Source of the DNA: Trichomonas vaginalis G3
Lineage: Eukaryota > Parabasalia > Trichomonadida > Trichomonadidae
NCBI RefSeq assembly: GCF_026262505.1
Contig: NC_067207.1
Location: 5,340,252 to 5,404,251 of the forward strand
Length of the DNA: 64,000 bases
Direction: 5' to 3'
A model generated the notes under the pieces. The model had not been told where the DNA came from and did not search any database. It was given only the letters and a program-made list of their open reading frames with translations. A program made the position numbers and the translations under genes. Below are positions 11,252 to 21,235 of this stretch, piece after piece; within the stretch, counting starts at the first letter, position 1, and each line of letters starts with the position of its first letter.

Positions 11252-11363
11252 ATAATAATCGAAATAGTTATTTCGCATGAATAGCCAAGAAAGGACCTAA
11301 AGATGGAATAAAAAATATGAATTTAAAGATAATTTTTTTAAAAAAATATTTACAAACAAAACA

Positions 11364-13055
11364 TTAAAGTGTCTTTGATCTGTTGATATCATCCAATCTT
11401 TCTTTGGCAGCATCAAGTTTCTTTTGAAATGGGGACCATGCTTTTTTCAACAGATCTATGTTTAATTTAACTTTTTTATCGCGAAGGAAATCATGGCAGA
11501 CAATATTCGTACACATTGACCTGCTTGAATAGCATTCAAAGGCTCGAATAGAATCCTCATCCTTTAAAATAGAATATTCTGAATTCATAATAGAAAAATA
11601 TTCAACATCAGCAACATTTGATGCAGTTTCATACCAGTCACGGCACCAGTAATTATATGGCATAACTTCAAACATGGCTGTTGGAAATTCCGGTGAAGTT
11701 GGTTTCATCCACAAAACATTGGCCAAACCACTACCATGAAGGCCAATTATTGCTGATGCTGATGTAAAAAGTGAAATCTGCGCATTAATGGCCAGCGATT
11801 TTAGATCTACTCTGACAACTTTGCAATAATCACATTCCTTTTTAACAAAGTCTTCAATATCATCAATATTCGTTATATCTCGACTTGAACCCTTTCTTTC
11901 TATTATAACTATTGTTGGATTACGTGGATTTAGAATTGTATCTTCTAATTTTTTCACTTTTAGAACGAATTCTCTAAATCCAACACCGTGAGTACGATTA
12001 TATCTATATCTGAAATTAATCATTTGGTCCGTCATTCGATAAACCGATGGGTCTAAATCAAATTTTTCCAAACCAACAATAGCTCTCTTGAGAGAAAGGT
12101 TCCTAGCAAGATTACTAACTCTTCTAGCAGGTATAGAGCTGAACAAATTGCAAAAATCTGTAAATGCGTCAGCTTCATAATCATGTAAAAGGATTAAACG
12201 ACCTTCTGAAGGGTTTTCACCTTCTATTGTTCGTATCATGTTATAAGTCGGTAGTGCGAAATCAAATAATATATGCCAAAGCATCATGGAATTGTAAAAT
12301 CTTCCTATAATATAAGAAATTTGGTTAACTTCGAACATTTCTGTGGATTTATTAAATATTTTGTGAGAAACGATCGGTTCAGCATTCAATCGATCACCTT
12401 TCCTATCAAATGGAGGAGCTCTTGAACCTGGTATCAAAAAAGGGGTCGGAAATTGATAATAGCATGGTGTTGATACTGTAATACAGTTCTTATAGATGTA
12501 TACATTTCTCATATCACACCATCTTGTATTGTAATCTTCTCCGTAACATTTCATTTGAGAATATTCTGTGTTTGTATATTCTGCGTTATCGACTGTAATT
12601 GGGAAAGCATAACGTGTGCTTTTGGCAATGAGTTTGCTAATTCTGTTATTTATCTTTGGAGGGTTTGGAAAACATAAAAATTTTCCTTTATATATTTCAA
12701 TTGCTGGTAATAATAGATCAAATGTAATTATCTGTTGATCAATATATGAGTGCGTAAATGCATGATAATCAGCTATTAATGGTTCTTTAAATAAACTTGT
12801 TTCGAAGAAAAAATGCTCTAAAACGGAGTAATTAGTTTCATCAAGTATTTGATCCTTGAATGAAATAGTGATTTGGTTAAGATTTGCTTCGATCTTATCG
12901 ATATTACTGCAAATATTATTTTTATTATCTGAAGAACTGCCAATTTTGCCCGAAACATTTGTTACAAGCATAAATATGAGTTGACCTGATATGAAAAAGA
13001 TGACCAAAAATATTAATAATGATCGTATCTTCCTCTTGTTAAATATCATATTCAT
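11364..13055 (-). CDS. Family 61 glycosyltransferase (DUF563), type II membrane protein
   Basis: The first ATG in the frame is at 13055, giving 563 aa; the frame upstream has no ATG. Residues 10-30 form a single membrane helix after a basic MNMIFNKRK cytoplasmic stretch, typical of a Golgi type II enzyme. The C-terminal half carries the GT61 block: IIIERKG, then SASAIIGLHGSGLANVLWM with the conserved LHGxGL, then FEVMPYNYWCRDWYE. GT61 enzymes transfer xylose, arabinose or GlcNAc to glycans. The precise sugar cannot be deduced. The gene is intact, and the 1.05-kb transposon lies just beyond its 3' end. Confidence 0.85.
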   Translation of the reverse strand: MNMIFNKRKIRSLLIFLVIFFISGQLIFMLVTNVSGKIGSSSDNKNNICSNIDKIEANLNQITISFKDQILDETNYSVLEHFFFETSLFKEPLIADYHAFTHSYIDQQIITFDLLLPAIEIYKGKFLCFPNPPKINNRISKLIAKSTRYAFPITVDNAEYTNTEYSQMKCYGEDYNTRWCDMRNVYIYKNCITVSTPCYYQFPTPFLIPGSRAPPFDRKGDRLNAEPIVSHKIFNKSTEMFEVNQISYIIGRFYNSMMLWHILFDFALPTYNMIRTIEGENPSEGRLILLHDYEADAFTDFCNLFSSIPARRVSNLARNLSLKRAIVGLEKFDLDPSVYRMTDQMINFRYRYNRTHGVGFREFVLKVKKLEDTILNPRNPTIVIIERKGSSRDITNIDDIEDFVKKECDYCKVVRVDLKSLAINAQISLFTSASAIIGLHGSGLANVLWMKPTSPEFPTAMFEVMPYNYWCRDWYETASNVADVEYFSIMNSEYSILKDEDSIRAFECYSSRSMCTNIVCHDFLRDKKVKLNIDLLKKAWSPFQKKLDAAKERLDDINRSKTL

Positions 13056-13307
13056 GCATCGAACTAAAATAAGAAAACAGAGAAACAGGTCAATTATATC
13101 AAGACCATATGAAGTTGTTAGAGTATTTATGATCTTCAAATATCAGGTTTGAAAAAAATTCAATCCAGAAATTTAGCATTGGATGAGTTTTATATGAATT
13201 TTATGGAATACGCATGCTACATACTTATATTCACTGAAAGATTTCTTAAATTTTTTGAATATGATTTTTCTGAGCACAAAAAAGTACGTTGCTAAAATTT
13301 GAATATA

Positions 13308-14033
13308 ATGATTGACGAAGAAGAGTGTATCTACAATTTAATACCGAAGCCACCACCGGTCATTGTTAAAGAGCCTCTTCATAAGAGTAAGTTCCAAGAT
13401 CAAAAACAGTTTTACACTGCAAAGAAACTCAGTCATGCAACAATGGGTCTTCCTCCTGAAAAACTCCGTCAACCACCAAGCCAATATTTAAAGAAAGGAG
13501 AACGTACAAAGAAGTTACCACCTAAAGAGCGCGTTATTCCTAAAGGAAACGAAGGATTGACAAAGCCACCAGTTCCAAAGGCAACAGAAACAATTAAAAT
13601 GAAGTCTCCTACAAAGCACAACTATATTCTTGAAAACTGGAAACAAGCTCCGAAGACAAAGAAGCTTCATCCAGAAAAGCCAGAAACATGGTATACAGAT
13701 AAGCCTGAATATGGACAAGTTCCAGCTTACTTGGATCGTGTCAAACAAGAAGCTGCAGACGAAGCTGAGTATTGGGATAACGTTCGTGAATCAATGGTTC
13801 CAGAAGATACAGAAACACGTTGCCGCCTTCTTTCTGAGGAAGAACGTATTGAAATTCTTAATGGATTGTATGCAAATCTGGCTGAAAATAAGAAACGCTA
13901 TGCTTCATTAAGCTTCGGTCAAGATAACCTCTCATTCCGTCGTAAGAAGGAAGAGATGGAACGCGAAGCTGCTCAGCTTGAAGCCGATATCAAGACCTTT
14001 GAGCGTCCAAATGTTTATATCACAGAAAATTAA
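13308..14033 (+). CDS. ENKUR: Enkurin-family flagellar protein
   Basis: ATG 13308 gives 241 aa. The N terminus has proline-rich motifs (PKPPPVIVKEP, KSKFQDQKQF). The C-terminal 110 residues match the enkurin domain: VPAYLDRVKQE, then LSEEERIEILNGLYANL, then YASLSFGQDNLSFRRKKEEMEREAAQLEADIKTFERP. Enkurin is a microtubule inner protein of motile cilia and, in mammals, an adaptor for TRPC channels. Trichomonads are flagellated, so an axonemal role is expected. The gene is intact. The weak upstream context (AAAATTTGAATATAATG) shows no clear initiator. Confidence 0.85.
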   Translation: MIDEEECIYNLIPKPPPVIVKEPLHKSKFQDQKQFYTAKKLSHATMGLPPEKLRQPPSQYLKKGERTKKLPPKERVIPKGNEGLTKPPVPKATETIKMKSPTKHNYILENWKQAPKTKKLHPEKPETWYTDKPEYGQVPAYLDRVKQEAADEAEYWDNVRESMVPEDTETRCRLLSEEERIEILNGLYANLAENKKRYASLSFGQDNLSFRRKKEEMEREAAQLEADIKTFERPNVYITEN

Positions 14034-14285
14034 TTTCTGTTTATTTAAAACAATCTTTAAACTGTGAAATGTCTTCTAATAAAAATCCCTTGCTATTTTA
14101 AAACTTACTCTTTCTTTTTCAAAGCCTCAAACAAAGACAACATTTGGAGATTATTTTCAGATCCCACTCTAATTTCAATTGGAGAAATCGGTGCTTTTGG
14201 AGAACATTTTTATTCTGCACACTATCATTTGATTCAAGATAAATTAGAATTAAAATTTCGATCGTCACGTTTCTAAAAAAATTCA

Positions 14286-14954
14286 ATGTTCAATTATATT
14301 TATCATTATTGCTTTGAAACAAAGCAAATGCCCATTTGGGAAGCATTCCAATATGTGTGGGCTTGCATGCTTGTTGGAAATGCGAAATCGTTAAAAGCAG
14401 TCCCGATTGCATTCATAGAAACTTTATTAATTGGTATAACCCCATATTGGCTAAATATATTTGTTTTACGTCACACAGATTCATACGAACTTTATGATCA
14501 CAGTTTATTATTGTTAATTTTGATTTTTGCAATTCTACAACTTTTCCCAATGAAAATTATTATGCCGCTAAATATGCCATATCTCATATTCATGCATTCA
14601 GTCAACGTTATTCGCAGATTTATCTACTGCCACTCACGAGTTATCAACATGCCGCTTTCTTATTCTTTGCCAGCAACTTTATTCATAGCATCAAGCGATT
14701 CAATATTATGCTTCGCAGTTTTCAAATTAATGCACAGTTCATATCATAAATATTGCGATCGTTTTGCCTTCGTAAGAAGTTCTTGTGGTTGCTTAGTATA
14801 TTTTATCACAAGTAAACTTGGATATATAAGTGAGCAGTATAACGCAATACTTGCTGCAGTTATTATTACCTTATTTGATTATATTACAATATTCTACCGA
14901 TCTTGGATGGAATTGCATCAGCGAATGCGCCGTCGTGAAACTGTTTCTGACTAA
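14286..14954 (+). CDS. Multi-pass membrane protein of unknown function
   Basis: ATG 14286 encodes 222 aa with about six hydrophobic segments and a basic C terminus (RMRRRE). I do not recognise the family. In the same frame immediately upstream, 14069-14273 is open and rather protein-like, but it is separated by a TAA at 14274-14276, only three codons before this ATG. Either the upstream part is untranslated or a longer gene has gained a stop. Membrane localisation is supported by the sequence; function is not. Confidence 0.55.
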   Translation: MFNYIYHYCFETKQMPIWEAFQYVWACMLVGNAKSLKAVPIAFIETLLIGITPYWLNIFVLRHTDSYELYDHSLLLLILIFAILQLFPMKIIMPLNMPYLIFMHSVNVIRRFIYCHSRVINMPLSYSLPATLFIASSDSILCFAVFKLMHSSYHKYCDRFAFVRSSCGCLVYFITSKLGYISEQYNAILAAVIITLFDYITIFYRSWMELHQRMRRRETVSD

Positions 14955-15759
14955 TCCTTTATATTCTTTCTGTTATTTATATTTTTTTGTGTTGTTTTAA
15001 ATAAAATATTTTCTGCTTGACAAAAATATTTATTCTGATCATATATTATAAGCTATATTGGAAGTGCTATTCAACGTTAGTTGTCTCATTCCCTAATAGC
15101 ATATTTTTCGGAAAAAGAATTTGTAATACATCAAAAAATAATAATATGTTTATGTAATAAAGAGAACAATGATATAATTGTGGAATTGCCGCGATATCCT
15201 TTCTTTGAACATAGATTGACCTTAATTTTATGAACGATTCTTGAGTTTGATTGAGAAGAAACTTAATCTTTAAAAACGAACTGTATGACAATGTTACAAT
15301 GCATGATTGGGGCACGAATATATTCGTATTACCTATTAACTTTGCCTTAATAATTGAAATTTCATTATTTTATGAATAAATCTGTTAGATCAATTCTACT
15401 ACTTTGGTTGTGGTCTGTACATGCAGCGTATATAGTCTAATTGGCAGAAATCAAAAATTTCAATAGTTCTTGGAGAACAATGCAAAATAAAAATGTGACA
15501 TTTATTAAAAATTTTATTCTGATATCGTAATAATTTTGAGCTGCATCAAACAAATAGGAAAAAGTATTTGAACAATTTGCTTACAAAATTTTAGGATGAT
15601 AAAAGTGACGCTATGTTAGTTAACTTCACCTCCGATATAAGATGTTTCTTTCATAAATAAATCTTGTGAGCTTTAATATGAAGTGATCGATTTTGACACG
15701 ATCAAAACCACCTAATTTGAGAGAAGAATGGTCGAATTCATTGAAAATAAATTATTTGT
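14955..15759. other. AT-rich intergenic region
   Basis: About 800 bases between two plus-strand genes. A minus-strand frame at 15067-15315 is open but lacks any family signature, so I do not call it. Confidence 0.4.
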
Positions 15760-15768
15760 TCACTTTCA
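15760..15768 (+). promoter_or_regulatory. Trichomonad initiator (Inr) before glucose-6-phosphate isomerase
   Basis: TCACTTTCA matches the trichomonad initiator consensus TCA+1Y(T/A). Transcription from the A at 15762 would leave an 11-nt leader before ATG 15773, the usual very short trichomonad 5' UTR. This rules against the in-frame ATG at 15728. Confidence 0.7.
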
Positions 15769-15772
15769 TAGT

Positions 15773-17401
15773 ATGGCGACAACCTACTACGACGAGAAAT
15801 CCGGTTTCAGGATGCAGATCCACTTCGAGCCAACACTTGGCGACAACTTCGAGGCTATTGTCAATGAATACAAGCCAAAGGTTGCTCAGGCTCTCGAATT
15901 AATCAAGAGAATGGAAAACGGTGAAATTGTTAACCACACAGAAGTTAAGGAGGAGAGTGAAGATCGTATGGTCGATCACTACAACCTCCGTATGGAGAAG
16001 GAGCTTGTCAAGGGCAAATCTCTTGCTCACACTCTCGCTATGTGGGAGGAAGCCAAGAAGTTTGCTGAGGATGTCATGACGGGCGTTATCAAGACATCCG
16101 CTGGCAAGAAGTACGAGTCCATCATCTTCAACGGTATCGGTGGCTCCTATCTTGGCCCACTCATGCTCATCATTGCTAAGTACGGCATGGACTTCAACAC
16201 AACAGCCGGCCTTCCAATGAAGATCTACTTCATCTCCAACACAGATTCCGACATGTTCCACCAGATCACATCCAACATCAACGTCGATGCTTCCATCATG
16301 GTCCACCTTTCCAAGTCTGGCTCCACATCCGAGACAGCTGGTAACACACAGACATGGATGAAGCTCTGCCGTGACAGAAATCTCGTCCTCGGTGAGCACA
16401 ACGCTGCCGTCACAATCAAGGACTCACTCCTTGACAAGATCGCTCATGAGAACAAGTTCATCCGCACATGGCACATGGAGATCGACACTGGTGGCCGTAC
16501 ATCAGTTTGCTCCGCCATCGGCTTCGTCCCATACGCTTTCGCTCGCTGCGACTTCGGCGAATTCATCAAGGGTATGTCATACATGGACACACTCACACGC
16601 GCTGAAGGCGAGAACCCAGCTGCTTTACTCGCTACAGCCATCGATGCTAACAACCACAAGGTTGGCCACCGCAACATGATCGTTCTCTGCTACAACGAGT
16701 TCATGAGAGAGTACGCCCACTATCTTCAGCAGCTTTACATGGAATCCCTTGGTAAGCAGTACAAGGTTGACGGCACAGAGGCTAGACAAGGCCAGACAGT
16801 CTTCGGTGGTGTCGGCACTGGCGAACAGCACTCCTTCATGCAGCAGGTTCAGAAGGGTATCGCTGATAACTTCGTCCGCATGATCTACTTCGAGAAGAGA
16901 GAGCACGATTACGTCAACGAGCAGGCTGGCTCCATGGGCAGACAGCTCCTCGCCTTCCTTATGGGCACACAGAAGGCTCTCATCCAGAACAAGAGATCAT
17001 TCGCTACATCAACATTCCGCGAGAGAAACGAGTTCACATTCGGTATGATGATCGCTCTTGAAGAGAGAGTTGTCACATTCCTCGCTTCATTCTTCGGAAT
17101 CAACGCTTACGATCAACCCGGAGTTCAGGACGGAAAGAAGGCTGCTACAGGCGTTAACGCTACATCCAAGAAGATCGTCGCTGGCCTCGAGAAGATCGAA
17201 GGCAAGCTCTCTGGCTACACAGAAGACATCTTAAAGGCTCTCGGCTTCGAAGATGTCCCATACGAAGCTGAAGACGTCCTCAACGATATCGTCAAGAACA
17301 TCAACGTTGAAGAGTCATATCCAACACTCAAGGGTGTCATCAAGGCTGATAACCACTGGTGCTCAAAGTGCAAGCACTACTATTTCGACTTCTCTAAATA
17401 A
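15773..17401 (+). CDS. GPI: Glucose-6-phosphate isomerase
   Basis: Interconverts glucose 6-phosphate and fructose 6-phosphate in glycolysis. The 542-aa protein from ATG 15773 has the phosphate-binding GIGGSYLGP at 121-129, SKSGSTSET, the first family signature around GGRTSVCSAIG, the FGGVGTGEQHSF region that aligns with the catalytic glutamate block, and the C-terminal FGINAYDQPGVQDGKK signature. An in-frame ATG at 15728 exists, but an initiator motif lies between the two, so the downstream start is preferred. Codons are strongly C-ending (ATC, TTC, GGC), unlike neighbouring genes, as expected for a highly expressed glycolytic gene. The enzyme is complete. Confidence 0.96.
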   Translation: MATTYYDEKSGFRMQIHFEPTLGDNFEAIVNEYKPKVAQALELIKRMENGEIVNHTEVKEESEDRMVDHYNLRMEKELVKGKSLAHTLAMWEEAKKFAEDVMTGVIKTSAGKKYESIIFNGIGGSYLGPLMLIIAKYGMDFNTTAGLPMKIYFISNTDSDMFHQITSNINVDASIMVHLSKSGSTSETAGNTQTWMKLCRDRNLVLGEHNAAVTIKDSLLDKIAHENKFIRTWHMEIDTGGRTSVCSAIGFVPYAFARCDFGEFIKGMSYMDTLTRAEGENPAALLATAIDANNHKVGHRNMIVLCYNEFMREYAHYLQQLYMESLGKQYKVDGTEARQGQTVFGGVGTGEQHSFMQQVQKGIADNFVRMIYFEKREHDYVNEQAGSMGRQLLAFLMGTQKALIQNKRSFATSTFRERNEFTFGMMIALEERVVTFLASFFGINAYDQPGVQDGKKAATGVNATSKKIVAGLEKIEGKLSGYTEDILKALGFEDVPYEAEDVLNDIVKNINVEESYPTLKGVIKADNHWCSKCKHYYFDFSK

Positions 17402-17790
17402 ACAGCTTTCATTATGATCGATCTTTTCTAATTACATTGATTTTTTATATGTTTCTTTTAATCTATTATATCTATTCTTTATATGTATTAGAGTAGGATG
17501 ATTATTCCTTTCGTTTCTGTTTGTTCTTGTCACAGAATCAAATAATAATGAAATTTAATATGTTGGATCAATGCTTTTGATAAGTATCACATTCGAAATC
17601 AAACTAGTCAATATCATTTTTACGATGTGTTATGCTGGATTAACTTAGATTTAATATTTGATGAAGATATATTTGTTAATTCAAAAATATTTTTAAAAAA
17701 AATGTATGTGTAAATACAATGGGTTTAAATCTGGTTTTCTAAAAATTGTTATTTAGAAAGGAATCTGCTGTATTTTCATAATGAAAAAAT
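17402..17790. other. Convergent intergenic spacer
   Basis: About 390 AT-rich bases between the 3' ends of the isomerase and ribosomal protein S26 genes. No feature is seen apart from T- and A-rich runs that could serve as 3'-processing signals. Confidence 0.4.
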
Positions 17791-18147
17791 TTATTCCTTG
17801 GAAAGGCGCTGAGCGTTGCGCTGTTCGAGCTTCTCAAGTCTGAGCTTGAGGAAGAGAGGAACACGGTTGCGGCGGACGTTGACGTTACGTGGGCGGACAA
17901 CGTGGCGGTGGACAGCGCAGGAAACGCAGTAGTACTGCTTCTGGTATGTCTTTGGAAGCTCGTAGCCTTGGTAGATGCAAGCATCGGAAACATCCTTAGC
18001 TGATGAAGCATCGACCATATTCTTGATGGCGAAACGTGTGATAGCCTTATCCTTTGGGACTTGGCGACCGCAGTTCATGCAGTTGACTGTTCTTGTATGG
18101 CCACGGTTCATCTTGGAACGGCCGTGATTCCTCCTCTTGACGGGCAT
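17791..18147 (-). CDS. RPS26: 40S ribosomal protein S26e
   Basis: ATG 18147 gives a 118-aa basic protein starting MPVKRRNHGRSK. It contains the conserved NCMNCGRQVPKDKAI and YYCVSCAVHRHVVR segments, whose CxxC pairs form the zinc site. S26e lies at the mRNA exit channel of the small subunit. The frame extends upstream to an earlier ATG, but homology and the core promoter set the start at 18147. The C-terminal Lys/Arg tail has the usual length. Codon use is biased as for other ribosomal genes. Confidence 0.95.
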   Translation of the reverse strand: MPVKRRNHGRSKMNRGHTRTVNCMNCGRQVPKDKAITRFAIKNMVDASSAKDVSDACIYQGYELPKTYQKQYYCVSCAVHRHVVRPRNVNVRRNRVPLFLKLRLEKLEQRNAQRLSKE

Positions 18148-18150
18148 TAG

Positions 18151-18167
18151 AAAGGCGCTCCTATCGT
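18151..18167 (-). promoter_or_regulatory. M3 (ACGATA) plus M5 (CCTTT) core promoter of RPS26
   Basis: On the minus strand ACGATA (18167-18162) is followed by CCTTT (18155-18151), three bases before the ATG. These match the two published trichomonad core-promoter motifs in the expected order and spacing. Confidence 0.65.
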
Positions 18168-18494
18168 CACTTTTTACTTCTTGTCTCCACATTTTTAAAC
18201 ACAACCAAAATAAGTAGATTTACCTTCTCATGTTTATACCGTTCCAAAATTCTATTTCCAAATTACTCTGATTTAGAATGAAATTGATTGAAATCTGAGA
18301 TTGAGCAATATCCCATATGCATTCATAATATATACATGCATTTTTGCAATGTTTTGATAGAAGATCTCACTGAAACTCGATATTTAAGAATTGATATTTT
18401 TGATTCTATGAAAATTGACTCTATTTCTTAGGTCTATACTTAATTTCGCATAAAATGTTAATCCAGTGTTTTTGATTCATTATTTTAATAAGAA

Positions 18495-19589
18495 ATGTTT
18501 TTGGCTTTGATTTCGTTTTTCAGGGCTCCTCCTTATGGAGCAATGCGTGGTGGTATGCTTGATTATCAATCATTTAAACATGTTGTTAAAGCAAATAAAA
18601 CTGAAAAACTCGAAATTAAAAATCCAGACGTTACAATTATTTTCAAACCTAATCCAGCCGTTGAAATTGAAGCTTATCTTATTGTAAATGGTCGAGAAAT
18701 CAAGGCTGGCAATATATTTCCTTCAAAAAATCGATTTGGATTCCATTCAAGTGAATTTAATTGCTCATATAAACTAAAATCACGAGTTGAAACAGAAATT
18801 GAATTTTATATTCTAAAAGATGCCAATTTCTGTGAATTAGTCTTCTTTTCTACTCATGAAGGAGAAAGTTTTGTTGCATCAAACGTAGATTTTGGTAATA
18901 TCACAGTACATGGCGAAACAGTATGCTTCATACATCATCCGCCAATGCCAGTTGAGTTTACAGCCGTTACTGTTGGTACTGGATTCATGTTAGAGCAATA
19001 TATCAAAAATTCCAATCCAAAATCATTCTTTTCAACACAATCATACCATAATATTACAAATCCCTACGCAGCTTTCACATTTACACACTTTGATATCAAA
19101 AGAGATTCAACATTTACATATATAGCAAATATAGAAGGAAATAGAAGTGGAATTTCTCTAAGATTCGAACACTCCGAGAGAAATTTCTTTATTACGAATC
19201 ATATTATTGAAATTGTTCAAATTCCAGAAGATGCTTTTCTTCCTTTACCAACTTCTACACCTGTAATGCCAAAACGGACGCCATTTAAGACACCTGCTAA
19301 AACATTAGTCCCTAGAACTGCAGATTTAGGTGGCGGAGGAGATCTTGAAGATGATGACGAGCCAAGAGTAAATGAAAGATACCAAGCATCAGGAAAACGC
19401 CGTAGAAATAGTAATACTCTGCTAATACTCATCTTTATAATGATTATTTTAATTACCATTATAATTACCGGTGTAGTCTTATTCCTTACCTATTTGAATA
19501 AGAAAACAATCGGAGAAGAAGATGCTCCGCTATTGCCGATCCAAAGCCATCAGTTTATCTTCGTTCCACAGCCTCAACCCGAAAATTAA
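18495..19589 (+). CDS. Single-pass membrane protein with acidic dileucine tail
   Basis: From ATG 18495 the protein has 364 aa (an in-frame ATG at 18543 is an alternative). The first 280 residues are beta-rich with no recognisable family. A Pro/Thr linker and an acidic patch (GGGGDLEDDDEP) follow, then one strong membrane helix at about residues 312-335 after a basic GKRRR. The short tail contains EDAPLL, a good match to the [DE]xxxL[LI] endosomal/lysosomal sorting signal. A type I or tail-anchored endomembrane protein is inferred. No breaks are seen. Confidence 0.6.
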   Translation: MFLALISFFRAPPYGAMRGGMLDYQSFKHVVKANKTEKLEIKNPDVTIIFKPNPAVEIEAYLIVNGREIKAGNIFPSKNRFGFHSSEFNCSYKLKSRVETEIEFYILKDANFCELVFFSTHEGESFVASNVDFGNITVHGETVCFIHHPPMPVEFTAVTVGTGFMLEQYIKNSNPKSFFSTQSYHNITNPYAAFTFTHFDIKRDSTFTYIANIEGNRSGISLRFEHSERNFFITNHIIEIVQIPEDAFLPLPTSTPVMPKRTPFKTPAKTLVPRTADLGGGGDLEDDDEPRVNERYQASGKRRRNSNTLLILIFIMIILITIIITGVVLFLTYLNKKTIGEEDAPLLPIQSHQFIFVPQPQPEN

Positions 19590-19854
19590 GTTTTATTACT
19601 TATTATTTTGTATGTATTTCATAAAGTTGTAACTATATAGCACATTTTCGAACTTTTTAATATATCTTTTTTACTCCAAGCTTGAAATCGAATTCAAAAT
19701 AGATTTATTCATTGGATCATAGTCCATTTTCTTAATATTATTGATCTCTATCATTTGTATGCTATGAATATATGGTTCATTCTGCTTATTTTTCAATCTC
19801 TAATTATAAAACGTGACGAGTCATCGTCCTCAAAATTGTTCAAGCAAAATTTCC

Positions 19855-20274
19855 ATGCAAACTATTAGAGAATTAGTTGACTACGCTCCAATAGCAGAGG
19901 ATATTGGTAAATCATTCATAATTGGCTATGGTGCAGGCACTGCTTGCGGTCTTGTTGTTGGATTCAGCCGTAATCACGACAATCTTCCTTTAATTACATT
20001 AAATGACACATTAAATTGCATCGAAAAGTACTCTGGCGAGTTTGGTTATACATTTGGCATTGCAGCTGGTCTCCACACATTATCTTGTCAATTATCAAAG
20101 AATCTTAAACCAATCCAGAAGCACGCAATTGCTGGTGGTGTTGCCGGAACATTCATCGGTTCTCACTGGGGAATGAAAGGAGCCATTGGCGGCGGAGTTG
20201 TTGGTGCAGCCCTTGGTGCTGGTTATGGATATGCCTCAACCAACCCAGAACTTCTTAAGTACTTTACAAAATAA
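19855..20274 (+). CDS. Tim17/22/23-like glycine-zipper membrane protein
   Basis: ATG 19855 gives 139 aa. Four hydrophobic segments carry small-residue zippers: GYGAGTACGLVVG, GYTFGIAAGLH, IAGGVAGTFIGSHWGMKGAIGGG and VVGAALGAGYGYA. This pattern and the length fit the Tim17/Tim22/Tim23 family of protein-import pore subunits. In a trichomonad the expected site is the hydrogenosome membrane. Glycine-zipper proteins of other kinds could look similar, so the family call is moderate. The frame is open upstream but has no earlier ATG. Confidence 0.55.
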   Translation: MQTIRELVDYAPIAEDIGKSFIIGYGAGTACGLVVGFSRNHDNLPLITLNDTLNCIEKYSGEFGYTFGIAAGLHTLSCQLSKNLKPIQKHAIAGGVAGTFIGSHWGMKGAIGGGVVGAALGAGYGYASTNPELLKYFTK

Positions 20275-20704
20275 GTATTTTCTTACTTTCTGTTATAAGA
20301 ATTTATAGATTTTATAATAATCTAAAAAAATTAGAGTTAAATCATATATATTTTTTACTTTAAAACTTCTATTTAAGTTGAAACATGTAAAGAAATATAA
20401 TGAATTGATTATATGCAGAACAAATATTTTGTCATAAGAAATTAACCAAAAATAGCTTTCAATTGCTGCTTTTTTAGTTTACTTAAGAGTAATTTAAAAG
20501 GTTTTAACAGTCAGAAACAAAGAAATAAAAAAAAATGAAATCAGATATTTAGGAATTCATCAAGTAAGAATTAATTTAAGTTATGGTTTATTGACTATGG
20601 ATTTTTGGTTTTAGAAAATAAAACTTATTTGGTCTGTAAAATAATATCAGCAAATTTGTTTATGGCTTTTGTTTAAAGTAATTTTAAAAAATATCTGAGC
20701 TCTT
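20275..20704. other. Convergent intergenic spacer
   Basis: About 430 AT-rich bases between the 3' ends of the Tim17-like gene and the ribosomal protein gene; nothing else is seen. Confidence 0.4.
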
Positions 20705-21235
20705 TTAGAAGCCGCAGACTGTTGGGCGGACACCAGAGAAGACCTTTCTAGCAGCAGCTGTTGGGGCGCGGATGGACTGCTTAAGGATTGGGAACTTAAT
20801 ATTCTCGTGTGTGAACTGAGAAATGTTCTTGTGGACGAGATCCTTATCAGCAACTTCAGCGACCTTGATGATTGAGATGTTGTCGGCTGTTGTGTCGTGT
20901 GTGCCGGCAAGTTCAGCTAACATCTTTGTAACAGCACCCTCTGTTGTTGTATCACGGTACTCTTTGTAAACGTTGTGGTGGTTGCGAGTTGAGCGGTATG
21001 AGAGCCAGATGCCGTAGTTCTTTACGCGTGTTGGCTCTGGTTCGATAACATGCTTAACAGCAAGAACTTCACCGTGAGCCTTCTTCAGACGGGCGATGCG
21101 CTGAGCGACTGTCCAGAATTTAGATTTGGCGATAACCTCATCTGGAGCAAAAACCTGAACACGGACTGCTGGTGGGTTGGCGATTTCCTTTGTTGGGTAT
21201 GGTCTGCCAATGACAAGATACTGCTTAAGAGACAT
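20705..21235 (-). CDS. RPL18A: 60S ribosomal protein L18a (eL20)
   Basis: ATG 21235 gives 176 aa, the normal length. Family segments include LKQYLVIGRPYPT at the N terminus, IARLKKAHGEVLAVKHVIEPEP, the aromatic NYGIWLSYRSTRNHHNVYKEYRD region, and the C-terminal SIRAPTAAARKVFSGVRPT. eL20 is a large-subunit surface protein. A longer open frame upstream has no family similarity. A CCTTT (M5-like) element lies about 12 bases before the ATG in GGTCCTTTTATCAGG. Codon use is biased as in other highly expressed genes of the window. Confidence 0.95.
   Translation of the reverse strand: MSLKQYLVIGRPYPTKEIANPPAVRVQVFAPDEVIAKSKFWTVAQRIARLKKAHGEVLAVKHVIEPEPTRVKNYGIWLSYRSTRNHHNVYKEYRDTTTEGAVTKMLAELAGTHDTTADNISIIKVAEVADKDLVHKNISQFTHENIKFPILKQSIRAPTAAARKVFSGVRPTVCGF

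Noticed and set aside
15067..15315. Minus-strand open frame of 82 codons
   Set aside because: Hydrophobic and AT-driven composition, no homology pattern and no initiator.
15728..15772. Upstream ATG as the isomerase start
   Set aside because: The extra 15 residues match nothing in the family, and a good initiator lies between the two ATGs.
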